From Rathayibacter sp. VKM Ac-2804 (GTDB lineage Bacteria; Actinomycetota; Actinomycetes; Actinomycetales; Microbacteriaceae): a stretch of 64,000 bases of DNA. Both the position numbers and the translations under genes were made by a program. Shown here piece after piece: positions 1-8,497 of the stretch; within the stretch, counting starts at the first letter, position 1; every line of letters starts with the position of its first letter. The notes beneath the pieces were generated by a model, which saw only the letters and a program-made list of their open reading frames with translations, had not been told where the DNA came from and did no database searches. The DNA lies in the NCBI RefSeq assembly GCF_009866655.1, contig NZ_CP047420.1, positions 3,844,001 to 3,908,000 of the forward strand. The letters run 5' to 3'.

Positions 1-780
1 GCCGACATCGCGCACCTCCTGGTCGCGACCGCGACCCCGGAGCAGCCCTCCCCTGCCACCTCGGCGTTCGTGCACCACGATCTCGGCATCGCCGGCAGCG
101 CGCACGACGTCAACGCGGAGTGCTCCGGTTTCGTCTACGCGCTCATCACCGCCGCCGGCCTGATGAAGATGGACCCGCGGCCCATCCTGGTGATCGGCAG
201 CGACACCCACTCGCTCACCACCGACCCGGCGGACCGCGACCTGGGCATCCTCGTCGGCGACGGCGCCGGTGCGGTCGTGCTCGTGCCCGGCGACGAGGAC
301 TGGATCCTCGGCTGGGACATGGGCGCCGACGGCAGCCGGACGAACAGCCTCAAGGTGCTCGCCGGCGGCAGCCGGATGCCCACCACCGAGCAGACGGTCC
401 GCGACGGCCACCACTACGCGCGGATCAACGGCAACGAGATCTACCTCAACGCAGTGCGGCTCACCGTCGGCACCGTGCGGCGCACGCTGGAGTCGGCGGG
501 CGTGGCGGTCGGCGACGTCGACCTGGTCATCCCGCACCAGGCGAACATCCGCATCATCAACTCGATCGCCCAGCACACCGGCATGGTCGAGGAGCAGCTG
601 TTCACCAACCTGCAGAACTACGGCAACACCGCGTCGGCGTCGATCCCGATCGCGCTGTTCGAGGCGCTGGAGGAGGGGCGGATCGCCGACGGCGACCTCG
701 TGCTCCTCGCCGGCTTCGGCGCCGGGATGACCTGGGCGTCGCTCCTGCTCCGCTGGGGCGGGAAGGCGGTCGCAGCATGA
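1..780 (+). CDS. 3-oxoacyl-ACP synthase III (KAS III / FabH-like), 5' end outside window
   Basis: The frame is open from base 1, so the N-terminus lies upstream; the visible part is about 259 residues. The KAS III catalytic triad is complete: Cys in NAECSGF (codon at 121-123), His in PHQAN (535-537) and Asn in NYGNTA (625-627). Enzymes of this family condense an acyl-CoA or acyl-ACP with malonyl-ACP in the cytoplasm. The stop overlaps the start of the next gene (ATGA), so the two are translationally coupled. The partners (FabG-like reductase, phosphopantetheinyl transferase) suggest a dedicated acyl or polyketide product rather than the housekeeping fab locus; the product cannot be named from this window. 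Confidence 0.9.
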   Translation, partial: ADIAHLLVATATPEQPSPATSAFVHHDLGIAGSAHDVNAECSGFVYALITAAGLMKMDPRPILVIGSDTHSLTTDPADRDLGILVGDGAGAVVLVPGDEDWILGWDMGADGSRTNSLKVLAGGSRMPTTEQTVRDGHHYARINGNEIYLNAVRLTVGTVRRTLESAGVAVGDVDLVIPHQANIRIINSIAQHTGMVEEQLFTNLQNYGNTASASIPIALFEALEEGRIADGDLVLLAGFGAGMTWASLLLRWGGKAVAA

Positions 781-1571
781 GCGGCAGCGGCACCACCGAC
801 ACCGGCGCCACCGACACCGTCCGCGTCCGCGTCCGCGGCGAGCGTCCCGCCCGTCCCGTCGCCCTCGTCACCGGCGCGTCGGGCGGCTTCGGCCGCTCGC
901 TCGCCGTGCAGCTGGACGCGCTCGGCTTCCGCGTGGCCGTGCACTACAACTCCTCCGCGGAGGCGGCCGCCGAGACCGCCGCGCTGCTCACGAACGAGTC
1001 GGTCGTGGTCGGCGGCGACGCCTCCTCCTGGAGCGAGTCGTTCCGGCTGCACTCCGAGGTGGTGAACGCGCTCGGCCCCGTCGACGTCCTCGTCAACAAC
1101 GGGGCGGTGCGGCACGACTCGCTGATGGCGATGCAGGATCCGGAGCAGTGGCGATCGGTGATCGACACCAACCTGATCGGCGCGTTCCACCTCGCACGGC
1201 TCTGCCTTCCGCCGATGCTCACGCACCGCTGGGGCCGGATCATCAACGTGGTCTCGCCGTCGGCGCTCGTCGCGACGCCCGGGCAGACCGCCTACTCCGC
1301 CTCGAAGGCGGGCCTGATCGGGATGACGCGCACGCTCGCCGCCGAGTGCGCCGCGCGTGGGGTGACGGTGAACGCCCTCTCGCCCGGCTTCATGATCACC
1401 AACATGACGGAGTCGCTCTCGGACCAGGTGAAGGAGGGCATCCGCACCAAGTGCCCGATGCGCCGCTTCGGCACGACCGACGAGGTCGCGCGGACGATCG
1501 GCTTCTTCGTCGATACCGACTACATGACCGGCCAGGTCGTCAGCATCGACGGCGGCGTCTCGATCACCTGA
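777..1571 (+). CDS. SDR-family 3-oxoacyl-ACP reductase (FabG-like)
   Basis: This is a 264-residue classical short-chain dehydrogenase. The ATG at 777 overlaps the upstream stop and is preferred for that coupling; it leaves a roughly 27-residue polar N-terminal tail before the Rossmann strand. The cofactor motif TGASGGFG sits near residues 32-39, the catalytic Ser near 160, and YSASK at 173-177; the usual NNAG motif reads NNGA. FabG proteins reduce the beta-keto group of acyl-ACP with NADPH. Placement directly after a KAS III fits a condensation-reduction pair. A hairpin follows the stop. Confidence 0.9.
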   Translation: MSGSGTTDTGATDTVRVRVRGERPARPVALVTGASGGFGRSLAVQLDALGFRVAVHYNSSAEAAAETAALLTNESVVVGGDASSWSESFRLHSEVVNALGPVDVLVNNGAVRHDSLMAMQDPEQWRSVIDTNLIGAFHLARLCLPPMLTHRWGRIINVVSPSALVATPGQTAYSASKAGLIGMTRTLAAECAARGVTVNALSPGFMITNMTESLSDQVKEGIRTKCPMRRFGTTDEVARTIGFFVDTDYMTGQVVSIDGGVSIT

Positions 1572-1576
1572 CCGGC

Positions 1577-1612
1577 CGTCGCCCGGGAGCCCGCCGCGGC
1601 TCCCGGGCGACG
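1577..1612 (+). terminator. Perfect 15-bp hairpin between the FabG-like gene and the DUF1772 gene
   Basis: Arms 1577-1591 and 1598-1612 are perfectly complementary around a 6-nt loop and begin 5 bases after the stop codon. There is no T tract. It could be a terminator or attenuator that lowers readthrough into the next two genes. Confidence 0.6.
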
Positions 1613-1648
1613 GTCCGCGCTCGCCCCCCTCCTCCCGGAAAGGCTGCC

Positions 1649-2128
1649 GTGCCCGACTCCCTCCTCCCGCCGCTCCTGCTCGCCGCACTCGTCGCGAACG
1701 CGCTGGCCGCCGGCTTCTTCTACGCCTTCGCCTGCGCGGTCATGCCCGGTCTCGCCCGGACCGACGACCGCAGCTTCGTCGCCGCGATGACGGCCATCAA
1801 CGCCGCCGTGCAGAACCCGCTCTTCGCCCTGTCGTTCTTCGGCAGCGGGCTCGCGTCCGCCGCCGCACTGCTGGCCGCTCTCTCGGGCGGCGCCGGCCCC
1901 GGAGCGACGGCCGCGATCGCCGGAGCCCTCGCCCTCGGCGTACTCCAGTACGTCGTCACGTTCGGGCGGAACATCCCGCTCAATGTGCGGCTCGACCGCA
2001 GCGCCCGCGGCCCCCTGCCCACCGCCCGCCGCGGCTTCGAGCAGCCGTGGGTGCGCGCGAACACGGCGCGGATGCTCGCCTCGACCGGGGCGCTCCTGCT
2101 GCTCGGGATCGCGCTCGCGGCGCTGTGA
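1649..2128 (+). CDS. DUF1772 (anthrone-oxygenase-like) membrane protein
   Basis: A 159-residue protein starting at GTG 1649, with GGAAAGG six bases upstream as ribosome-binding site. It has about four hydrophobic segments (roughly residues 5-30, 50-75, 80-105 and 135-158) and, between the third and fourth, the family-like stretch NIPLNVRLD. DUF1772 members resemble anthrone oxygenases of aromatic polyketide tailoring, but most bacterial members are uncharacterised. The stop overlaps the start of the phosphopantetheinyl transferase gene (GTGA at 2125-2128), so the two genes are coupled. Confidence 0.75.
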   Translation: MPDSLLPPLLLAALVANALAAGFFYAFACAVMPGLARTDDRSFVAAMTAINAAVQNPLFALSFFGSGLASAAALLAALSGGAGPGATAAIAGALALGVLQYVVTFGRNIPLNVRLDRSARGPLPTARRGFEQPWVRANTARMLASTGALLLLGIALAAL

Positions 2129-2907
2129 GCGCCGGTCGATCTGTGCTCGCCGGGCCGGAGGGACTCGCGGGCCGCGGCGCGCCAGCGGGCCCGGCCGCAC
2201 TCGCGGGGCCGGGAGCACTCGGCGGACCGGGGCTGCTCGCCGGGCTGCTGCCGGCCGGCGCCGTGGGAGCCGACGACGGCGCGGACGGCACCGCCCCGCC
2301 CTGGCCCGGCGAGGAGGACCTCGTCGGCGCCACGATCGCGACCGCAGGCTCCCGGCACCAGTCCATCCAGGCCCGCGCCTGCGCTCGCCGCGCCCTCGCC
2401 CTGCTCGGCGAGGAGCCGTGTCCGCTGCCCCGCTCGTCTTCGGGAGCGCCGGTCTGGCCTCCTGGGATCGTCGGCGCCCTCACCCACACCGCCGGCTACC
2501 GCGCCGCGGTCGTCGCCCGCTCGAGCGCGCACCTCGGCCTCGGCGTCGATGCCGAAGCGGCGCGGGACCTCCCCGACGACCTCGTCCGCACCTTCGCCCG
2601 CCCGCGCGAGCTCGAGCGGCTCGCTCGCCTGCGCGCCGACCGCCACCCCTCGTCCGCCCTCCTCCCCCTCGCCCTGTTCACCGCGAAGGAGGCCGCCTTC
2701 AAGGCCTGGTTCCCCGCGACCGGCGTCTGGCTCGGCCCGACGGCCGCCGAGGTCGTCCTCCGCGGCCGCTCCGCCTTCGAGGTCGTGCCGGTCCTCGCCG
2801 GCGGCCGCCCGCCCCTCCGCCTCCGCGGCCGCTGGGCCCTCCGCTGCGGCCTCGTCCTCGCCGTCGCCCGCCTGGAGCGCGCCGCCCCCCGCATGCTGAT
2901 CGAGTAG
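2125..2907 (+). CDS. 4'-phosphopantetheinyl transferase superfamily protein (Sfp-like)
   Basis: A 260-residue protein from GTG 2125, coupled to the upstream gene. It carries the Sfp-type motifs: LTHTAGY (substrate His), GVDAE (Mg-binding Asp/Glu) and FTAKEAAFKAW. Such enzymes move the phosphopantetheine arm of CoA onto acyl or peptidyl carrier proteins. The first 45 residues are an unusual low-complexity Ala/Gly/Leu/Pro run of LAGP-like repeats. The last four residues and the stop (MLIE-stop) are read from an intergenic palindromic repeat, so the native 3' end has probably been replaced. With KAS III and FabG nearby, it likely activates a carrier protein encoded upstream of the window. Confidence 0.85.
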   Translation: MSAGRSVLAGPEGLAGRGAPAGPAALAGPGALGGPGLLAGLLPAGAVGADDGADGTAPPWPGEEDLVGATIATAGSRHQSIQARACARRALALLGEEPCPLPRSSSGAPVWPPGIVGALTHTAGYRAAVVARSSAHLGLGVDAEAARDLPDDLVRTFARPRELERLARLRADRHPSSALLPLALFTAKEAAFKAWFPATGVWLGPTAAEVVLRGRSAFEVVPVLAGGRPPLRLRGRWALRCGLVLAVARLERAAPRMLIE

Positions 2908-3150
2908 CCCTCGCAGAGGGCGTATCGAGATCCACCCGCCTCGAGACGCCGGGTGTACTTGGAAGAGATGCCCGCAACCATGCTGGTCGAGTAGCCCCGC
3001 AGGGGCGTATCGAGACCCGCCCACCGCAAGGACGTCGGTCTCTTCCCCGCCCTGCGCTGGCGCCGAAGGCGCCCCCTCCGCTCGATACGCGGCTGCGCCA
3101 CTACTCGACCAGCATGGGGGGCCGCTGCGCCGCTGCTCGACCAGCACGCG
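2893..3150. repeat. Family A palindromic repeats (four units)
   Basis: The intergenic stretch 2908-3194 holds no gene. Forward units lie at about 2893-2933 and 2980-3018, a reverse unit at 3081-3115, and a degenerate half at 3122-3147. Units follow the pattern ATGCTGGTCGAGTAGCC, a short GC hairpin, then GCGTATCGAGACC. The first unit overlaps the 3' end of the phosphopantetheinyl transferase gene. Confidence 0.85.
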
Positions 3151-3194
3151 GGGGAGGCTGCGCCGCTCCGCGGCTCCTCGGGCGGCGCCGCGCG

Positions 3195-3950
3195 TCAGAG
3201 CCAGCCGCCGTCGACGACCCAGTTCTGGGCGGTGCACATCGCGGAGTCGTCGGCGGCCAGCCAGAGGACCAGGCGGGCGACGTCCGCCGGGACGAGGCGG
3301 CCGGGGAGGCACTGGCTGCGGTCGATCTGCCGCTCCGCCTCGGGCGTGACGACCTGCTGCAGCTGGCGCTCGGTCATGATCCAGCCGGGGATGACGCAGT
3401 TCACACGGATGCCGCCGGCGCCGAGCTCGCGGGCCAGGGCGCGGGTCATGCCCTCGATCGCGGCCTTCGCGGTGATGTAGCCGACCAGCTCGACGAGGTC
3501 GATGTGCGCGCTGATCGAGCCGAGGTTGATGATCGAGCCGGCGCCCGCGCGCAGCATCCCGCGCGAGACGAGCCGTGCCGCGAAGAACTGGTGCCGGAGG
3601 TTCACCGCCATGCGGTCGTCCCAGTAGGCCGGATCGAGGTCCTCGACCGTGTGCCGCGCGTCGTTCGCCGCGTTGTTGACGAGCACGTGGGCCGGGCCGA
3701 GCTCGGCGGCGAGCCCCTCGATCGCGGCCTCGAGCGCCGCGACGTCGCGCACGTCGCACCGGACGAAGCGGACGGCGTCTCCCAGCTCGCGGGCGAGCGC
3801 GCCGCCCTGCTCGGCGTCGATGTCGAGGAAGCCGACCCGCGCGCCCTGCGCCGCGAACTGCCGCACGAACTCCGCGCCGAGCCCGGACGCCCCGCCCGTC
3901 ACGATCACGGTCCGCCCGTCGAGGCTCGGGTACCGGGCGAACGCGCTCAC
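3195..3950 (-). CDS. SDR-family oxidoreductase (sugar or sugar-acid dehydrogenase)
   Basis: A 251-residue classical SDR with TGGASGLG near residue 15, NNAAN in place of NNAG, Ser in the NLGSIS segment and YITAK as the catalytic Tyr-Lys pair. The GTG start at 3950 overlaps the stop of the upstream alcohol dehydrogenase (GTGA). It is the last gene of the long minus-strand sugar operon. SDRs in such operons oxidise aldoses or reduce keto intermediates; the substrate cannot be read from the sequence. Repeats, not a clear terminator, lie downstream. Confidence 0.85.
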   Translation of the reverse strand: MSAFARYPSLDGRTVIVTGGASGLGAEFVRQFAAQGARVGFLDIDAEQGGALARELGDAVRFVRCDVRDVAALEAAIEGLAAELGPAHVLVNNAANDARHTVEDLDPAYWDDRMAVNLRHQFFAARLVSRGMLRAGAGSIINLGSISAHIDLVELVGYITAKAAIEGMTRALARELGAGGIRVNCVIPGWIMTERQLQQVVTPEAERQIDRSQCLPGRLVPADVARLVLWLAADDSAMCTAQNWVVDGGWL

Positions 3951-5089
3951 CGCGCGCCCTCCCGCGCCGGCACGACGATCGAGCGCCCGACACTGCCGTG
4001 CTCCAGCGCCGCGAACGCCGCGCCGATCTCGTCGAGGGCGAACCGCTCCCCCACCAGCTCGTCGAGCGGCAGCGCGCCGCTGCGGTACAGCTCGAAGATC
4101 CGCGGCAGATCCAGCTGCGGGATCGACGACCCGTAGAGCGAGCCGACCACGCGCTTCTGCTTCTGCACCAGGTCGTTCACGGGGATGTCGAAGCGCTGCC
4201 CGACCCGGCCGAGGCCCACGGCGACGGCCGTCCCGCCCGGCTGCAGCATCGCCACCGCCGACGCCAGCGTCTCCGGCCGACCCACCGCCTCCACCACCCA
4301 GGGCACTCCGCCGGGGACGAGGGCGAGCAGCTGCTCGACCGCGTCGCCGCCGCCCGAGGAGCCGGACGACCCGTCGATCACGTGCGTCGCGCCGAGCCGC
4401 CTCGCCAGCGCGAGCCGGTCCGCGTCCACGTCGACCGCGACGACGGTCGTCGCGCCGGCCGCCCGCGCGCCCATCACCGCGGAGAGGCCGACGCCGCCGG
4501 CGCCGATCACCACGACCGCGTCGCCGAGGCACGCGCCGATCACGTTCAGCACTGCGCCGACCCCGGTGATGACCGCGCAGCCGGCGATCGCCGCGATCTC
4601 GGCCGGCACGTCGTCGGGGACGCGGACCACGCTGCGCTCGGGCACGACCACCCGCTCCGCGAAGCAGGACACCCCGAGCAGGTGGTGCACGGTCTCGCCT
4701 CCGGCGCTGAGCCGGCTCGTGCCGTCGAGCAGGCCGCCGGACGCCGCCTGCACCGGTCCGTACTCGCACATGATCGGCCGGCCGGCGACGCACTGCCGGC
4801 AGCGCCCGCAGTTCGGCCGCCAGAGCAGCGCGACCCGGTCGCCGACGGCGAAGCCCTCGCGCAGGTCCGGCCCGAGGGCGACGACGCGGCCGGCGCCCTC
4901 GTGCCCGGGCACCACCGGCAGCGGGCAGCGCAGATCACCGTGCAGGTAGTGCAGATCGGAGTGGCAGACGCCCGCCGCGTCGATCTCGACGAGCAGCTCG
5001 CCCCGGCCGGGGTCGGCGAGGTCGACGTCCTCGACGGCCAGCGGCGCGCCGAACTCCCGCAGCACCGCCGCGCGCATCCGCGTGCTCAT
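3947..5089 (-). CDS. Zinc-dependent alcohol dehydrogenase (MDR family)
   Basis: A 380-residue medium-chain dehydrogenase. Catalytic-zinc ligands are Cys42 and His62-Glu63 (GHEGAG); four structural-zinc cysteines lie at 94, 97, 100 and 108. A GAGGVG nucleotide-binding motif lies near residue 200. GGAGGA before the ATG supports the start. It is separated from the dehydratase gene by 70 bases, the largest gap in this half of the operon. A role in oxidising or reducing a hydroxy-aldehyde from pentose breakdown (for example glycolaldehyde) is possible but is inference from context only. Confidence 0.88.
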   Translation of the reverse strand: MSTRMRAAVLREFGAPLAVEDVDLADPGRGELLVEIDAAGVCHSDLHYLHGDLRCPLPVVPGHEGAGRVVALGPDLREGFAVGDRVALLWRPNCGRCRQCVAGRPIMCEYGPVQAASGGLLDGTSRLSAGGETVHHLLGVSCFAERVVVPERSVVRVPDDVPAEIAAIAGCAVITGVGAVLNVIGACLGDAVVVIGAGGVGLSAVMGARAAGATTVVAVDVDADRLALARRLGATHVIDGSSGSSGGGDAVEQLLALVPGGVPWVVEAVGRPETLASAVAMLQPGGTAVAVGLGRVGQRFDIPVNDLVQKQKRVVGSLYGSSIPQLDLPRIFELYRSGALPLDELVGERFALDEIGAAFAALEHGSVGRSIVVPAREGAR

Positions 5090-5159
5090 CGCGGTCCTCC
5101 TGTCGTGCCGGTCATCGTGGTCCCTTCGTCGTGCTCCCGGGAGCCCCGCCCCGCCCCGC

Positions 5160-6929
5160 TCAATGCGACTCCCGCAGCACGCCGGGTCCGGTGGCGCCGG
5201 TCAGGAAGTCCAGGTCCGCGCCGCGCTCGGCCTGCTCGACGTGGTCGATGTAGAGCCGCTCCCAGCCGCGGACCGGGGCCGCGTAGGCCGCCGTCGCCGC
5301 GGCGGACGGAGTGCGGGCCGCCAGATCCTCGTCGGACACCAGCAGCGTCAGCGTCCGCGCCGCGACGTCGAGCTCGATCAGGTCGCCGTCCTGCACCAGG
5401 CCGAGCGCGCCGCCGACCGCCGACTCCGGAGTGACGTGCAGCACGATCGTGCCGTAGGCCGTGCCGCTCATCCGCCCGTCGCAGATGCGGACCATGTCGC
5501 GCACGCCCGCGTCGAGCAGGCGCTTCGGCAGCGGCATGTTGGCGACCTCGGGCATCCCGGGGTAGCCGCGCGGACCGCAGCCGCGCAGCACCAGGACCGA
5601 GTCCGCGGTGACGTCGAGCTCGGGCGAGTCGATCCGGGCGTGCATGTCCTCGACCGAGTCGAAGACGACCGCCGGCCCGCGGTGGTGCAGCAGCGCCGCC
5701 GTCGCCGCGGCCGGCTTGATGATCGCGCCGGTCGGCGCGAGGTTGCCGCGGAGCACGGCGATGCCGGCCGCCGGCAGCAGCGGCGCCTCGACCGTGCGGA
5801 TCACGTCGCGGTCCCAGACCTCGTGCCCCGGCAGCTCGTCGACGAAGGGCGTGCCGAGCACCGTCACCGCCGTCGGATCCAGCAGCGGCCGGACCTCGTT
5901 CATCACGGCGAGGAACCCGCCCGCGCGGAACAGGTCCTCCATCAGGTGCGCGCCGGCCGGCTGCAGATTCACCAGCAGCGGGACGTCGGCGCCGATGCGG
6001 TCGAAGTCGTCGAGGTCGAGCTCGACGCCGAGCCGGCCCGCGATCGCGAGCAGGTGCACCACGGCGTTGGTCGATCCGCCGATCGCGGCGAGCGCCACGA
6101 TCGCGTTGTGGAACGCGGCCTTCGTCATCACGTCCGCCGGTGCGAGCTCCTCCTCCACCATCGCGACGACGCGGTTGCCCGTCGCGTGCGCGAACTGCAG
6201 CAGCCGGCTGTCCGAGGCGGGGACGCCCGCGACGCCGGGCAGGGTCATGCCGAGCGCCTCCGCGACGCAGGCCATCGAGGACGCCGTGCCCATGGTGTTG
6301 CAGTGCCCGCGGCTGCGGATCATCGAGGACTCGGACTGGACGAAGTAGTCGCTGTCGAGCGCGCCCGCCCGCACCTCCTCGCTCAGGCGCCAGACGTCGG
6401 TGCCGCAGCCGAGCGTGCTGCCGCGGAAGGTCCCGTTGAGCATCGGCCCGCCGGGGACGACGATCGCCGGGATCCCCACGCTGGCGGCGGCCATCAGCAG
6501 CGCCGGGATGGTCTTGTCGCAGCCGCCGAGCAGCACCAGGCCGTCGATCGGATTGGCGCGGAACAGCTCCTCCGCGGCCATCGCGACCATGTTGCGCCAG
6601 AGCATCGCGGTGGTCCGGACGGTCGTCTCGCCGAGCGAGATGACAGGCAGGTTGTAGGGGATCCCGCCCGCCTCGTACACGCCGTTCTTGACGCTCTGGG
6701 CGACCTCGTCGAGGTGCGAGTTGCACGGCGAGAGGTCGGAGGCGGTGTTCGCGATCGCGATCTGCGGCCGGCCGTCGAAGGCGTGGTCGGGCGTGCCGCG
6801 GCGCATCCACGCCCGGTGCAGGTAGGTGTTGCGGTCGTCGCCGCCGTACCACTGGGCGCTGCGGACGGCGCGGCCGGTCCGGATCACCGGGCCCATGCCG
6901 GTCGGCCGCCCCGGGTTCTCGTCGTTCAT
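5160..6929 (-). CDS. IlvD/Edd-family dehydratase, probable pentonate (L-arabinonate/D-xylonate) dehydratase
   Basis: A 589-residue protein in the size range of sugar-acid dehydratases. Three cysteines likely to bind the iron-sulfur cluster are at 69 (PCNSHLDE), 137 (GGCDKT) and 210 (GHCNTMG), with the spacing of the L-arabinonate dehydratase group. These enzymes remove water from an aldonate to give a 2-keto-3-deoxy acid. The gene overlaps the following ketoglutarate-semialdehyde-type dehydrogenase gene by 4 bases (ATGA at 6926-6929), matching consecutive steps of a Weimberg-type pentose route. Dihydroxy-acid dehydratase (IlvD) is less likely in this context. Confidence 0.85.
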   Translation of the reverse strand: MNDENPGRPTGMGPVIRTGRAVRSAQWYGGDDRNTYLHRAWMRRGTPDHAFDGRPQIAIANTASDLSPCNSHLDEVAQSVKNGVYEAGGIPYNLPVISLGETTVRTTAMLWRNMVAMAAEELFRANPIDGLVLLGGCDKTIPALLMAAASVGIPAIVVPGGPMLNGTFRGSTLGCGTDVWRLSEEVRAGALDSDYFVQSESSMIRSRGHCNTMGTASSMACVAEALGMTLPGVAGVPASDSRLLQFAHATGNRVVAMVEEELAPADVMTKAAFHNAIVALAAIGGSTNAVVHLLAIAGRLGVELDLDDFDRIGADVPLLVNLQPAGAHLMEDLFRAGGFLAVMNEVRPLLDPTAVTVLGTPFVDELPGHEVWDRDVIRTVEAPLLPAAGIAVLRGNLAPTGAIIKPAAATAALLHHRGPAVVFDSVEDMHARIDSPELDVTADSVLVLRGCGPRGYPGMPEVANMPLPKRLLDAGVRDMVRICDGRMSGTAYGTIVLHVTPESAVGGALGLVQDGDLIELDVAARTLTLLVSDEDLAARTPSAAATAAYAAPVRGWERLYIDHVEQAERGADLDFLTGATGPGVLRESH

Positions 6930-8497
6930 CGGGGGACCGATCTGCCGTCGCGGCGGTGAGGGAGGCGGGCGAGGCCCGCATCGGTGAGGTCGGCCGGGAG
7001 CGCGGCGGCCGGAGCCCCCTGGTAGGCGATCGGCCGGAGGAAGCGCCGGATCGCGGTCGCTCCGACCGAGGTGTGCTGCGAGGTCGTGGCGGGCCACGGT
7101 CCGCCGTGGTGCTGCCCCCAGGTGACGCTGACGCCGGTCGGCCAGCCGTCGAAGACGACGCGGCCGGAGCGCTCGGCGAGGACGGCGACGAGCGCGCCGA
7201 TGTCCTCGCCCGGCGCGCTGTGCACGGTGGCTGTCAGCGATCCGTCCAGGTGGGTGAGCGCGGCGAGCACCTCCTCCGGCGAGCGGTACTCGATCAGCAG
7301 CGTCAGCGGGCCGAAGCACTCCTCGAGCAGGACGTCGCTGTGCCGGACGACGTCGTCGATGGTCGTCACGAGGACGACCGGTGCGGTGCCGTCGACCTGC
7401 GCGCCGCGGGCGAGGACACGGACCCCGTCCGCCGACGCCAGCCGGCCGGCGGACGCGGAGAAGGACTCCGCGATCCTCTCCGTGAGCAGGACCGTCCCCG
7501 GCAGGCTCTCGACCCGCTCCGCCACCGCCTGGCGGAACGCGGGTCTCGAGACGCGCTGCGCGCTACTCGACCAGCATGGAGGCGTGCCGCCGCCCGCCCC
7601 TGCTGATCGAGCGGCCCGCTCCGCGGGCGTATCGAGATCCGCCGCCGCCGGCACGAAGACCACGCCGGGCTTGGTGCAGAACTGCCCGCCGCCGAGGGTG
7701 AAGGAGGCGACCAGCTCGGCCGCGAGCTCCGCCGCGCGCTCCTCGGCCGCCCCGGGCGTGATCACCACGGGGTTCACGCTGCCGAGCTCGCCGAAGAACG
7801 GGATCGGCTCCGCGCGCTCGGACATCGCGTCCATCAGCGCGGTGGCCCCCGGCAGCGAGCCGGTGAACGCCACGGCGCGCACCTCGGGCGCCCTGACGAG
7901 CACGAGCCCCGCCGCGCGCCCCTCCACGAGGTCGAAGACGCCGCGCGGGGCGCCGGCCTCCTCGAGCGCCCGGTCGACCACGGCGGCGGTGCGCCGCGAC
8001 AGCTCCGGATGCCCGGGGTGGGCCTTCACGAGCACCGGACAGCCCGCCGCCAGCGCCGACGCGGTGTCGCCGCCGGCGACCGAGAAGGCGAACGGGAAGT
8101 TCGAGGCCGAGAAGACCGCGACCGGCCCGATCGGGCGGAGGAAGCGGCGGATCTCCTGCGAGCCGTCGCCGCCGATCGTGCCGGCGACGTCGATCGAGGC
8201 CTCGAGGTAGGAGCCCTCCTCGAGCACGTCCGCGAACAGCCGCAGCTGGCCCGTCGTGCGCGCCACCTCTCCCCGCAGCCGCTCGACGCCGAGGTGCGTC
8301 TCGGCCTCGGCCACCTCGACCAGGTCGTCGCGCGCCTCGTCGAGCCGCGCCGCGATCCGGGTGAGCCAGCCCGCCCGCTCCTGCCGGGAGGAGGCGAGCA
8401 CCGCCGGAGCCGCGGCCGCGGCCGCCGCGACGCGCAGCTCGGTGAGCCGGGTTCCGGCCGCGGCCTGCACGCGCTCCTCCTCGGCCTCGATGCTCAT
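6926..8497 (-). CDS. Aldehyde dehydrogenase, probable alpha-ketoglutarate semialdehyde dehydrogenase, with in-frame repeat insertion
   Basis: A 523-residue NADP-type aldehyde dehydrogenase. Visible motifs are the cofactor-site Lys158 (VLVKAHPGHP), FTGS near 211, Glu237 (FGELGS) and the nucleophile Cys274 (GGGQFCTKP). The pattern matches the 2,5-dioxovalerate dehydrogenase group, which oxidises ketoglutarate semialdehyde to 2-oxoglutarate. About 13 residues after the catalytic Cys, residues about 287-319 are translated from two intergenic repeats inserted in frame (see the repeat entry at 7542-7640); no stop results. The start at 8497 overlaps the xylanase stop. Whether the enzyme still folds is unknown. 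Confidence 0.85.
   Translation of the reverse strand: MSIEAEEERVQAAAGTRLTELRVAAAAAAAPAVLASSRQERAGWLTRIAARLDEARDDLVEVAEAETHLGVERLRGEVARTTGQLRLFADVLEEGSYLEASIDVAGTIGGDGSQEIRRFLRPIGPVAVFSASNFPFAFSVAGGDTASALAAGCPVLVKAHPGHPELSRRTAAVVDRALEEAGAPRGVFDLVEGRAAGLVLVRAPEVRAVAFTGSLPGATALMDAMSERAEPIPFFGELGSVNPVVITPGAAEERAAELAAELVASFTLGGGQFCTKPGVVFVPAAADLDTPAERAARSAGAGGGTPPCWSSSAQRVSRPAFRQAVAERVESLPGTVLLTERIAESFSASAGRLASADGVRVLARGAQVDGTAPVVLVTTIDDVVRHSDVLLEECFGPLTLLIEYRSPEEVLAALTHLDGSLTATVHSAPGEDIGALVAVLAERSGRVVFDGWPTGVSVTWGQHHGGPWPATTSQHTSVGATAIRRFLRPIAYQGAPAAALPADLTDAGLARLPHRRDGRSVPR
7542..7640. repeat. Family A repeat pair inserted inside the aldehyde dehydrogenase gene
   Basis: A reverse unit (about 7542-7578), a 21-base spacer and a forward unit (about 7600-7640) have the same sequence as the intergenic copies elsewhere. 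The total is about 99 bases, exactly 33 codons. On the coding strand the unit is read in a frame that turns GTCGAGTAGC into W-S-S-S-type codons and avoids the TAG. Confidence 0.85.

Noticed and set aside
1720..3993. 757-codon open frame on the minus strand, and similar very long frames at 22903-25695 (+), 38202-40655 (+) and 5082-6959 (+)
   Set aside because: They lie antisense to genes with clear catalytic motifs, have Arg/Ala/Gly/His-rich translations without domains, and arise because stop codons are rare in GC-rich DNA.
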